Below are positions 25,688 through 33,905 of a stretch of 47,599 nt of DNA, piece after piece (the stretch's first letter is position 1; every line of letters begins with the position of its first letter). Position numbers and translations under genes: made by a program. The stretch comes from Bacteroidales bacterium (lineage in GTDB: Bacteria > Bacteroidota > Bacteroidia > Bacteroidales > F082), in contig JACZJI010000120.1 of the NCBI GenBank assembly GCA_014860665.1, forward strand, positions 1-47,599. Reading direction: 5' to 3'. The notes below the pieces were generated by a model. The model saw nothing but the letters and a program-made list of their open reading frames with translations, was not told the DNA's origin and did not search any database.

Positions 25688-25710
25688 TTTCGATTTAAGA
25701 AAAAGAAAAA

Positions 25711-27195
25711 ATGAACATTTTAATGGTGTATCCGAAATATCCGGATACTTACTGGGGCTATAAACATGCTTTAAAGTTTATTTCAAAAAAAGCACCTGGT
25801 CCACCATTAGGACTTATTACGGTTTCGGCCATGTTACCTCAGGGATGGCAAAAGAAACTGGTGGACTTAAACATAGAAACTCTTGAAGACAAAGATCTTG
25901 AATGGGCCGATTATATCTTCCTGAGCTCTATGTATGTTCAGAAAGAGTCTGTAAACGAAATTCTGAACCGATCTAAAAAATATGCTGCAAAAGTTGTTGC
26001 CGGGGGGCCTCTGTTTACGCAGGATTATGCCAGTTATCCGCAAATTGACCATTTTATATTAAATGAAGCAGAGATCACCATGCCTCCGTTTCTGAATGAT
26101 TTACGAACCGGACAGGCAAAAAGGATTTATCAGACCGGAGACTATGCAGACATGTCGCTTACGCCGGTACCTGACTATCACTTGCTGAAACTCCGGGATT
26201 ACGCTTTTATGAATATGCAGGTATCGCGTGGATGCCCTTATGACTGCGATTTTTGTGAAATAACCGCCTTGCTGGGACATAAGGTCAGGATGAAAAGTAA
26301 AGAGCAGGTAGTGAATGAGCTGGAAGCATTATATAAACTAAATTGGCGGGGGCCGGTATCGGTGGTGGACGATAATTTTATCGGAAACAAAAAAGTAGTG
26401 AAGAACAGCATTCTTCCTGCCATGACAGAATGGATGGCTGTACATCATTATCCCTTTAAGTTTAATACACAAACATCCATAAACCTGGCCGATGATGCCC
26501 AACTATTAAATATGATGCGCCAGGCTGGTTTCAATGCAACATTTATCGGGATTGAAACACCTGCCGAAGAATCACTGCATAGCTGCCATAAGGTTCAAAA
26601 CGAAAACAGGGATTTACTGGAAAATGTTAAGCAAATTCAAGAAGCCGGATTACAGGTTTCCGGCGGCTTTATTGTCGGTTTCGACAGCGATACCCCATCT
26701 GTATTTCAACGTCAGGTTGATTTTATACAGAAAAGCGGCATTGTATCGGCGATGGTTGGCCTGTTGAATGCGCCAAAAAACACCCGTTTGTATCAGCAAA
26801 TGGAAAAAGAAAACAGGTTAGCGGAAGATATAACGGGAAGTAACACAGACTTTACCATGAATTTCAAACCTAAGATGGATAACCATGAATTGCTGGAAGG
26901 CTACAGGCATATCATCCGCAGCATATACGAAGAAAAACCTTATTACAAAAGGATCAGAAAACTGCTGATGAATTACAGACCGGCTAAAACAGGGAAAAAT
27001 GAAATTGATTTTGTCAGTATCAAGGGGTTTTTAAAAACCATCTTTGTTTTAGGTGTTTTTAAGAAAGGGAGGTTCGAATACTGGAAATTCTTAGCCTGGA
27101 CAATATTTAAAAAACCACAATTATTTGTGGATGCCATTACACTGGCTGTTTGCGGATATCACTACAGAACTATATACGGATTACAAAAAACATAG
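25711..27195 (+). CDS. B12-binding-type radical SAM protein (DUF4070-like)
   Basis: Enzyme of 494 residues. An N-terminal cobalamin-binding-like Rossmann region (1-150) is followed by a radical SAM core with the 4Fe-4S ligands Cys175, Cys179 and Cys182 in SRGCPYDCDFCE, then GFNATFIGIETP and GGFIVGFDSD strand motifs, and a C-terminal DUF4070-like region. The DxHxxG cobalamin-anchoring motif is not seen in the N-terminal region, so B12 binding is doubtful. It is 18 bp before a fatty acid desaturase, which suggests a lipid-related substrate, but the reaction is unknown. Confidence 0.88.
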   Translation: MNILMVYPKYPDTYWGYKHALKFISKKAPGPPLGLITVSAMLPQGWQKKLVDLNIETLEDKDLEWADYIFLSSMYVQKESVNEILNRSKKYAAKVVAGGPLFTQDYASYPQIDHFILNEAEITMPPFLNDLRTGQAKRIYQTGDYADMSLTPVPDYHLLKLRDYAFMNMQVSRGCPYDCDFCEITALLGHKVRMKSKEQVVNELEALYKLNWRGPVSVVDDNFIGNKKVVKNSILPAMTEWMAVHHYPFKFNTQTSINLADDAQLLNMMRQAGFNATFIGIETPAEESLHSCHKVQNENRDLLENVKQIQEAGLQVSGGFIVGFDSDTPSVFQRQVDFIQKSGIVSAMVGLLNAPKNTRLYQQMEKENRLAEDITGSNTDFTMNFKPKMDNHELLEGYRHIIRSIYEEKPYYKRIRKLLMNYRPAKTGKNEIDFVSIKGFLKTIFVLGVFKKGRFEYWKFLAWTIFKKPQLFVDAITLAVCGYHYRTIYGLQKT

Positions 27196-27213
27196 AAATT
27201 TTAAACTGAAAAA

Positions 27214-28347
27214 ATGGAAACAATCAGATACTCCAAAAATAATCTCGATTTCTCACAAGAAATAAGAACCAGGGTGAAAGAATATTTCACTGAAAACAAC
27301 ATACAGCAATATGGCAATCGTCAAATTATTGTAAAGACCATCTTTATGGCCGTGCTTTATTTTGTCCCTTATATCTTAATGACAACGGGCATTGTCTCTG
27401 GAGCAATATGGGTGCTGCTGTCTTATTTTATCATGGGGCTGGGGATGGCAGGCCTTGGAATGGGAACCATGCACGATGCCAATCACGGTTCGTTTTCAAG
27501 AAGTAAGAAAACAAATAAATTTTTCAGCATGTCGTTGTATCTGCTTGGCGGGTTTCCGTCAAACTGGCGTTTTCAGCATAATACACTACATCACGGGTAT
27601 ACCAACATCGAAGGACATGATGGTGACATTGCACCTGTGGCTATATTAAAGTTTTCGCCCCATCAGCCACACAAAGCCATTCATCGGTACCAGTATTTGT
27701 ACGCATGGTTTTTCTATAGTCTAATGACCATTTCGTGGATTACAATGAACGACTTTAAAAAAATCATTAGATATAAGAAAATGGGAGCCAACCTGAACAG
27801 CAAGAAGCCTTTTTCCGCTCTTTTCTCAGAGCTTATTCTTTCCAAAATATTGTATTACGGCATTTTTCTTTTTGTACCCATGTTTGTATTGCCCATCGCC
27901 TGGTACTGGTTTGTGGCCGGGTTCATTTTAATGCATCTTACAGGCGGGATTATTTTAAGCACAATTTTTCAGACAGCGCATGTGGTTCCCACTTCAAATT
28001 ATCCGCTGCCTGATGAGAACAATGAGATCAGTAACAACTGGGCTGTTCATCAATTGTACACAACAAGCAATTTTTCACCCAACAGTAGAATATTTTCTTG
28101 GTTCATCGGCGGATTAAATTACCAGGTTATCCACCACCTTTTTCCCCAGGTCAGTCACATACACTATAAAAACATAGCTCCTATTGTTCAGGCTGCGGCC
28201 GAAAAATATGGTTTGCCGTATTATGTAAACCGGAATTTTTTTGCAGCGGTTTATGAACACACTAAAATGTTAAAACAGCTGGGTCGCAAAACGATTGAAA
28301 AGGAAATTGAATTCAACTCTTCGCTGTCACAAGCCTCCGGCATGTGA
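27214..28347 (+). CDS. Membrane fatty acid desaturase (front-end type)
   Basis: Di-iron, oxygen-dependent desaturase of 377 residues. The three His boxes are present: HDANH (about 87-91), HNTLHH (about 125-130) and the C-terminal QVIHHLFPQVSHIHY with the Gln-x-x-His-His form typical of front-end (delta-5/delta-6 or linoleoyl-CoA-like) desaturases. Several membrane segments surround them. There is no fused cytochrome b5 domain. It is co-directional with the radical SAM gene (18 bp) and is probably co-transcribed; together they may alter membrane acyl chains. The need for O2 implies at least transient oxygen exposure. Confidence 0.92.
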   Translation: METIRYSKNNLDFSQEIRTRVKEYFTENNIQQYGNRQIIVKTIFMAVLYFVPYILMTTGIVSGAIWVLLSYFIMGLGMAGLGMGTMHDANHGSFSRSKKTNKFFSMSLYLLGGFPSNWRFQHNTLHHGYTNIEGHDGDIAPVAILKFSPHQPHKAIHRYQYLYAWFFYSLMTISWITMNDFKKIIRYKKMGANLNSKKPFSALFSELILSKILYYGIFLFVPMFVLPIAWYWFVAGFILMHLTGGIILSTIFQTAHVVPTSNYPLPDENNEISNNWAVHQLYTTSNFSPNSRIFSWFIGGLNYQVIHHLFPQVSHIHYKNIAPIVQAAAEKYGLPYYVNRNFFAAVYEHTKMLKQLGRKTIEKEIEFNSSLSQASGM

Positions 28348-28447
28348 TCAATAAATTATTTTAATGTTCTGAGCAAGGTATGCTCACCCTTCAGAATCGG
28401 AAAAACAATATTTTTACCGGAAATTGAAAAAGATTACGGAAAGAGAT

Positions 28448-29059
28448 ATGAAGATGCCTGTGAAAGACAAAATTATTTTTGTCCTTATTCTGATGATGAG
28501 TGTGTTGTCCGGTAAGATTTACTGTCAGAATATTGTAGTGAAATATAACCTGCTGGAGCCCGATTCAAGCGAATTTACCCTGTTAAAAAAGAATGTGTCT
28601 CCCGCTGAAACAAAGAACCATTTCTTCGAAAAGTATGTGTATGTCAACAGCCGTCTCGACAGCATTCTGTTGTACGACACAACAGGCCGTCTGTATGATT
28701 ATTCCTATCAAAACGCCATTGTTGTTTACGAGTATTTAAACAACCGGTTAAAGTTCATGAAGCTCTTTAATAAAAACAAAAAACGGGTAGAAGATCCTTA
28801 TCTGGGTCTTTGGAGTACGGAATATTTTTATGATGGCCAGGGACGGATTATTAAAGAGATCAACAGAAATAAAAATAATGTCCCGGTAAAATACCTCCAT
28901 GGATTTGATATGATCACACCGTATTCTGCTTTTAGGTACCTTAGCCATGACAGTTGCATAGAGAAGGATTTCGACAACGATTACCAGCTCATTTATGAAG
29001 ACACTTGCGCGTGCCCTCATTTTGAAACGAAACTAAGTGAATACGATTCTATAAATTGA
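28448..29059 (+). CDS. Secreted hypothetical protein
   Basis: I do not recognise this protein. From ATG 28448, which has an AAAGAG-like ribosome site, it has 203 residues with a signal peptide (MKMPVKDKIIFVLILMMSVLSG..YCQ) and a mature part rich in Tyr, Asn and Lys. Segments such as YDTTGRLYDYSY and EYFYDGQGRIIKEI look like YD/RHS-type beta repeats seen in many Bacteroidota surface proteins. A TTG at 28424 is an alternative start but would precede the signal peptide. It follows the desaturase by 100 bp and precedes a small membrane protein. Confidence 0.7.
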   Translation: MKMPVKDKIIFVLILMMSVLSGKIYCQNIVVKYNLLEPDSSEFTLLKKNVSPAETKNHFFEKYVYVNSRLDSILLYDTTGRLYDYSYQNAIVVYEYLNNRLKFMKLFNKNKKRVEDPYLGLWSTEYFYDGQGRIIKEINRNKNNVPVKYLHGFDMITPYSAFRYLSHDSCIEKDFDNDYQLIYEDTCACPHFETKLSEYDSIN

Positions 29060-29085
29060 TTTAAAACCCATCGAAACTTCCAACC

Positions 29086-29514
29086 ATGAAAACTTTTCTG
29101 AAAATACTGGCTGTCTTCCTCCTGTTGTACGTAGGATTGGGCGCGCTGTACGGAAGCTGGATGCTTCTTTCCGACCCGGGCGGAGGCAAGTTTTACCTTT
29201 CCACCGGGCTTTTAAAGAATAGTCCCTTTCATGATTATCTGATACCTGGCATCATTCTGTTGCTTTTCAACGGCCTGTTGCCGCTTTTCATCGTTGTAGC
29301 TGTTTTTCTTAAAACCAAAAACCATCCCAGACTGATTATCCTTCAGGGTCTGATACTGATTGGATGGCTTACTGTGGAACTTTTGATCAATCCGGCATTC
29401 TTTGTGCCGTATCTGCACTATTCACTGTATGCTTCAGGGGTTATTTTGGTAATCATCGGGCTCGTTTCTATGAAGACAGAAAAACGACCTTCATCCACTT
29501 CTAAAAGCTGGTAA
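29086..29514 (+). CDS. Small four-helix membrane protein
   Basis: Unknown 142-residue protein, nearly all hydrophobic, with four predicted membrane helices (about 5-25, 50-72, 82-100 and 106-128) and a short basic tail (KTEKRPSSTSKSW). It has no charged catalytic motif that I can identify. It is 26 bp after the secreted protein gene, so the two are probably co-expressed, and it converges on the CPBP protease gene 19 bp away. Confidence 0.7.
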   Translation: MKTFLKILAVFLLLYVGLGALYGSWMLLSDPGGGKFYLSTGLLKNSPFHDYLIPGIILLLFNGLLPLFIVVAVFLKTKNHPRLIILQGLILIGWLTVELLINPAFFVPYLHYSLYASGVILVIIGLVSMKTEKRPSSTSKSW

Positions 29515-29533
29515 CTTGTAATCAACGCCCCGA

Positions 29534-30484
29534 CTATTCCCCAACTTCCTTTTCCTTCACCTTCACCCACGGGTTTTTCTTTATAAAATAGAAAATCCAG
29601 AGGGTCAGGATCAGGCTGGTTACAATAGCTGTAACACCAGGCATGGCGCCGAAATTCTCCATCTTAACGTGAATGTATCCGTTGTAATGCAGATAAAAGA
29701 TGATAATGGACGAGGCGTTGTTGACGAAATGGGCAAAAATGGGTACCCATAAATTACGGGAGTAAACGTACAGATAACCCAGCATCAAACCCAATACCAA
29801 GCGGGGCAGAAATCCGAAAAACTCAAGGTGCACAGCACTGAACAAAATTGCGGTAAGCCAAACGCCAACATGTTTGTTGCGCAACCATCCGATTAAATGT
29901 TGCTGTATCACTCCTCGAAACACCAGCTCTTCACCAATGGCTGGCATTAAAGCCACAATGAAAAGATTCAGCGAGAGTCCACCCATACCTTTCACGCTTA
30001 AAAAGGCAGTGGTAATTTCATTGGCCTGTGCCTGCTTGTCTTTCATCCATTGCATCAATCCTGCAAGAGACTGCGGAAAAGCCATGTGCGCGTTGATATC
30101 GGAAAGATAATTGATAAAAGGCAAAACTGTATACATACTCACACCTGCCAGGAAAAGGACGATAACATTGGGGCTCATGCGAGTCTGAAGAAACCGGCCT
30201 GTTCCGGGTTCTGTCAGAAAAATAAAAAACAAGGGTGCCAGTATGAAAGTTCCCAGCGAATTAATAAACTGAAACAGATACAAAAACGAAACTGCTTCGT
30301 TACTGTTCGGATTAGCAATTAAACCGGCCAATGCGGCCCAGTCAAGATGATAGATAAGCTTCCCGGCCACAAGGCCTGCCAGCGAGAAAATCAGATAAAA
30401 TACAATGAGGATCAGAAGAAACGCAAGGAGCTTGGCTCCGGCAGAAAGATTAGTTAAGGCGACTCCCTGTTTCATAGATTTCAT
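29534..30484 (-). CDS. CPBP family intramembrane glutamic endopeptidase
   Basis: Membrane protease of the CAAX/Rce1-like (CPBP, ABI) family, 316 residues. It has the conserved motifs: GEELVFRG with Glu185, Glu186 and Arg190, a second motif around His219 (FSAVHLEFFGFLPR), and HFVNNASS (His about 257). Seven or eight membrane segments are visible. Relatives process prenylated proteins or bacteriocins or have no known substrate, and no lantibiotic or peptide gene is nearby. It is divergent from dusB with closely abutting promoters. Confidence 0.92.
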   Translation of the reverse strand: MKSMKQGVALTNLSAGAKLLAFLLILIVFYLIFSLAGLVAGKLIYHLDWAALAGLIANPNSNEAVSFLYLFQFINSLGTFILAPLFFIFLTEPGTGRFLQTRMSPNVIVLFLAGVSMYTVLPFINYLSDINAHMAFPQSLAGLMQWMKDKQAQANEITTAFLSVKGMGGLSLNLFIVALMPAIGEELVFRGVIQQHLIGWLRNKHVGVWLTAILFSAVHLEFFGFLPRLVLGLMLGYLYVYSRNLWVPIFAHFVNNASSIIIFYLHYNGYIHVKMENFGAMPGVTAIVTSLILTLWIFYFIKKNPWVKVKEKEVGE

Positions 30485-30494
30485 TTAAGAACAG

Positions 30495-30511
30495 CAAAAT
30501 TAATATTTTTG
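30495..30511. promoter_or_regulatory. Back-to-back -7 elements of the CPBP and dusB genes
   Basis: On the minus strand 30495-30502 reads TAATTTTG (CPBP gene) and on the plus strand 30504-30511 reads TATTTTTG (dusB). Both match TAnnTTTG and only one base separates them, so polymerase at one should exclude the other. Confidence 0.5.
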
Positions 30512-30556
30512 CAGCCTCATTTTGCTAAAATTAAGCAACCTTAACGAAAGAGAAAA

Positions 30557-31564
30557 GTGGTAAAAATTGGAAATATAGATCTGGGAGAATATCCCTTGTT
30601 GCTGGCACCTATGGAAGATGTGTCTGATCCGCCATTCAGACATGTGTGTAAGATGTTCGGTGCTGATATGATGTACACTGAATTTATTTCATCAGAAGGT
30701 TTGATCCGTGATGCGGACAAGAGCGTTCAAAAACTCGACTTTGATGAGTTTGAGTGTCCGATAGGTATTCAAATCTTCGGTCACGACATCGACTCAATGA
30801 TCCAGGCAGCTCAATATGCCGAACGTGCTAATCCTGATCTGATCGATATTAATTTCGGTTGTCCTGTTAAGAAAGTTGTCGCCAAAGGAGCAGGTTCGGG
30901 AATTATGAACGACATTCCCAAAATGGTGAAAATGACCGAAGCCGTGGTAAACGCCGTAAAACTTCCGGTTACAGTGAAAACGCGGCTGGGCTATGACGAA
31001 GATCATAAAGAGATTGTGGAGATTGCCGAACGCTTGCAGGATGTAGGCATTCAGGCACTCACCATCCACGGGCGTTTGCGTACCACCCGTTCCAGTGTTC
31101 CCGCCGACTGGACTTTAATCGGAGAAGTGAAAAACAACCCCAGAATGCATATTCCCATTTTCGGCAACGGAGATGTGAACGGCCCTGTTTCGGCAAAACA
31201 TTTCCGGGACACCTACGGAGTGGATGGCCTCATGATTGCCCGTGCTTCTTACGGGAACCCCTGGATATTCCGCGACATCAAACACTACTTTGCCACAGGT
31301 GAAATCCTGCCTGAACCCGATGTGGAGGAAAGAATCCGCATCAGCACCATCCATCTGGAGCGTTCGGTAGAATGGAAAGGAGAACGCCGCGGACTGCTCG
31401 AAATCAGGAAACACTGGGCTGCTTACTTTAAAAACATCCCCTATTTCAAGCCTTTCCGCATCAAGATCATGCAGGATGAAACGCTGGAAGATGTGAAGGA
31501 AACGCTTCAGAAGATCAGCGAATTTTATTCAGGAAAAAATCTTGATAATCTCGAAATAGATTAA
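30557..31564 (+). CDS. dusB: tRNA-dihydrouridine synthase
   Basis: FMN- and NADPH-dependent reduction of uridine in tRNA. The 335-residue TIM barrel has the family start PLLLAPMEDVSDPPFR, the catalytic Cys102 in INFGCPVKKV, the VTVKTRLGYDE segment, ALTIHGRLRTT and the FMN-phosphate site GNGDVNG...GLMIARASYGNPW. It fits the DusB group. Translation should begin at GTG 30557, because the next in-frame ATG is inside the conserved FMN-binding start. It converges on the HAD gene with a 14-bp gap. Confidence 0.95.
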   Translation: MVKIGNIDLGEYPLLLAPMEDVSDPPFRHVCKMFGADMMYTEFISSEGLIRDADKSVQKLDFDEFECPIGIQIFGHDIDSMIQAAQYAERANPDLIDINFGCPVKKVVAKGAGSGIMNDIPKMVKMTEAVVNAVKLPVTVKTRLGYDEDHKEIVEIAERLQDVGIQALTIHGRLRTTRSSVPADWTLIGEVKNNPRMHIPIFGNGDVNGPVSAKHFRDTYGVDGLMIARASYGNPWIFRDIKHYFATGEILPEPDVEERIRISTIHLERSVEWKGERRGLLEIRKHWAAYFKNIPYFKPFRIKIMQDETLEDVKETLQKISEFYSGKNLDNLEID

Positions 31565-31578
31565 AATCTGTCTCAGGA

Positions 31579-32232
31579 TTAAACGATTTCAAGGTTTTCC
31601 AATAAAAGCCCTTCCTTATTGAAAAGGGCAGTCATAGACTGTCCTTTTTGCAGGTTTAAGTGATAGGTTTTCAAACCGGCTTTCCTGGCGCCTTCGATAT
31701 TGTCGGCACGATCGTCAATAAACAGGGTCTTTTCAGGAACGATATTTTCCTGCCGAATGACATAATGATAAATATCCGTATTGGGTTTATGCATGTGCAA
31801 CCTGAAAGAAAAATAAGCCTTTCGGAACAAAGCATCAAAATCTTCATAGCCGAAATGATCTTTCAAATCCTTCACAAAAAAATCATAATGAATGGCGTTG
31901 GAATTGCTGAGCATATACAGGGCATAATGCTTTTTTGCCGCTTCCAGGGTTTGAATCCGTTCCTTTTTAAGCGTTGACAGCAGCGTGTTCCATGCATGAT
32001 CAATTTGAGCATCGGTAAAATCCATGTTCAGGAATTCCCTGATGCGGCTTCTGAACTCATTGGGCGTCAACAGCCCCTTTTCAAATTTCAGAATGATCTC
32101 CTGATAAAATGCTTCGCTTTGAAGCTTTTCAACATCCTTGCAACCCAGCTTCTGAAATTCGCTGACCGTCAGTTTCGGGTCAATATCGAGTATCACGCCG
32201 CCGAAATCAAAAATGATATTTTCTATTTCCAT
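31579..32232 (-). CDS. HAD superfamily phosphatase (YihX-like)
   Basis: Haloacid-dehalogenase-type hydrolase of 217 residues. Motif I is FDFGGVILDID, the variant form typical of the YihX/glucose-1-phosphatase and epoxide-hydrolase-N group; motif II is MLSNSN, and motif III/IV is FIDDRADNIEGARKAG. The helical cap lies between motifs I and II. The substrate is unknown, probably a small sugar phosphate. On the minus strand a TATATTTG -7 element (32250-32257) precedes it by 17 bp. Confidence 0.88.
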   Translation of the reverse strand: MEIENIIFDFGGVILDIDPKLTVSEFQKLGCKDVEKLQSEAFYQEIILKFEKGLLTPNEFRSRIREFLNMDFTDAQIDHAWNTLLSTLKKERIQTLEAAKKHYALYMLSNSNAIHYDFFVKDLKDHFGYEDFDALFRKAYFSFRLHMHKPNTDIYHYVIRQENIVPEKTLFIDDRADNIEGARKAGLKTYHLNLQKGQSMTALFNKEGLLLENLEIV

Positions 32233-32584
32233 CCTGAAAGGTTTGAATGCAAATATAGGATTTTCATTTATGGGTTACCGCTCCATAATCATATTCGTTA
32301 TTCTGATGGAAACCGAAAGTCGTGGGATGGATTTTTGTCTTTCTTCCTAACTAAAACTGTCACGGAAATGTTTATTCAATAACAACCTTAATTCAGCAGT
32401 AATGAGTGTCTTTCAGCTAAACCAATGAAATCAGATGAAAATTAAAATACCAGACCCTGTTTCAAATTTATTATATTTGGCTCAATCCTAAAGAACAGAT
32501 GAAAATCTAAGTAAATGGATTACGGGGAGGAATTAAGAACGTGAGTTGCAACCAATATTTAAACTCAAATAAATTAACCGAAAT
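32233..32584. other. Divergent non-coding spacer with two promoters
   Basis: About 350 bp. It holds the minus-strand -7 element TATATTTG at 32250-32257 for the HAD gene and the plus-strand -7 element TATATTTG at 32472-32479 for the YCF48-type gene, which leaves a leader of about 100 bases for the latter. No further structure seen. Confidence 0.5.
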
Positions 32585-33754
32585 ATGAATACTGTCAGTA
32601 CCTTGTTTGCAGGCATCATCATGATGTCCGCCATCATTTTCTTAGCTTTTTTATTGAAAAGTAAATATCCAAAATACAAAGCTGGGAAAGTTAATCTATT
32701 TAGCTCTGCTCTGGTCTTACTGATGACACTGGCAATAATCAGTGTTTTTCCGGGATGCAAAGACAATAACATTCCCATCAAGATCAAGAAGAAATATGTA
32801 TGGGCTGTTGGCGACGTTGACAGTACAAATCACGGAACGATCTTGTTTTCGAGTGATGGTGGCGCCACCTGGACGCAGCAGGGAACCAATTGTGCTGCTT
32901 TGTCAGGCATTAGTGTGAGCGATGTTTGGGCAGTGGACGAAAATACTGTTTGGGTGATCGGCAATAAAGACCTGATCTTAAAAACAACCGATGGCGGACT
33001 TAACTGGACACAGATCACCCCGCCTGACCAAAAAAGTAATACGGATTTAAACACCATTTCAATTGTTGGGAAAGATGATGTCTGGATTTCCACTTCCAAC
33101 GGACAGGTTTTTCATTCCACGGACGGAGGTGCCCATTGGACTGACCTTGAGTCCGATGTCCTGGGTAATAATTTTCTGCAGGGCATTCATGCCATTGATG
33201 CAAATGTAGTGTATGTGGCCGGTAATGATAATCAATCCGGTTTTATTGCCCGGACAACTGACGGAGGTCAAACCTGGGATTCGATAGTACCATCACCCGG
33301 TTTAAGAAGTCATCCTCCCATTGGGATAGCTGCCACCGATATAAACCATGTTGTGGTATATGGCGGAGCAGCTCATTACATGATGACCACCAACGGAGGT
33401 CAGTCGTGGGTAAATGATTCTATTCTCAACACAGGCGGTGGTGGCACGGGTGGCTCTGACATCAATTGCATGAAAATGCTGGATCCCCAAACCTGGTGGG
33501 GCGCCCTCGACCTGAATAACATTTTTCTTACTGAAAACGCTGGGAGTAACTGGGTAAGCCAGTCTCCTGATCTGGGAGGAAACATGTTTCTGCTCGGTAT
33601 TGATTATTACGACCGGGATTTGTGTGTGATTGTCGGCTCCAGCGCAGGCTACCCCTTTCACGGAGAAATCCTCCGGACAACCGACGGAGGTCAAACCTGG
33701 AAACTGGTAAAACAAACCAATATCGGGATGTGGAAAGTTTCATTCATCAAGTGA
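32585..33754 (+). CDS. YCF48/BNR-repeat beta-propeller protein, exported
   Basis: Predicted extracytoplasmic beta-propeller of 389 residues. Repeats with the S/T-x-DGG-x-x-W signature recur (SSDGGATWTQ, TTDGGLNWTQ, STDGGAHWTD, TTDGGQTWDS, TTNGGQSWVN, TTDGGQTWKL), the mark of YCF48/BNR-type blades. The N-terminus is odd: one hydrophobic helix (about 7-24), a basic linker (KSKYPKYKAGK), then a second hydrophobic run ending in FPGC (Cys58), which looks like a displaced lipoprotein signal. It may be membrane-anchored facing the periplasm. No partner gene is adjacent. Function unknown; YCF48 relatives act as assembly factors. Confidence 0.82.
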   Translation: MNTVSTLFAGIIMMSAIIFLAFLLKSKYPKYKAGKVNLFSSALVLLMTLAIISVFPGCKDNNIPIKIKKKYVWAVGDVDSTNHGTILFSSDGGATWTQQGTNCAALSGISVSDVWAVDENTVWVIGNKDLILKTTDGGLNWTQITPPDQKSNTDLNTISIVGKDDVWISTSNGQVFHSTDGGAHWTDLESDVLGNNFLQGIHAIDANVVYVAGNDNQSGFIARTTDGGQTWDSIVPSPGLRSHPPIGIAATDINHVVVYGGAAHYMMTTNGGQSWVNDSILNTGGGGTGGSDINCMKMLDPQTWWGALDLNNIFLTENAGSNWVSQSPDLGGNMFLLGIDYYDRDLCVIVGSSAGYPFHGEILRTTDGGQTWKLVKQTNIGMWKVSFIK

Positions 33755-33905
33755 TGATAAAACATCATTTGGATTGTTTTTTGCCAAGAACGCTGGTGAG
33801 CTATGCCAAATGTAAAGACCAAATCTCTTCCGGGAGGAAATAGCCCGTGCGATGCCTGGCTGTCTTTACACATTTAAAGGAGGGCTGTCAGGAATCTTTT
33901 TCCCA

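Noticed and set aside
33755..33905. Terminator or small gene between the YCF48-type and GT39 genes
   Set aside because: Only a weak 5-bp hairpin TGATG/CATCA is visible, and the 103-codon plus-strand reading from 33852 is mostly antisense to the GT39 gene.
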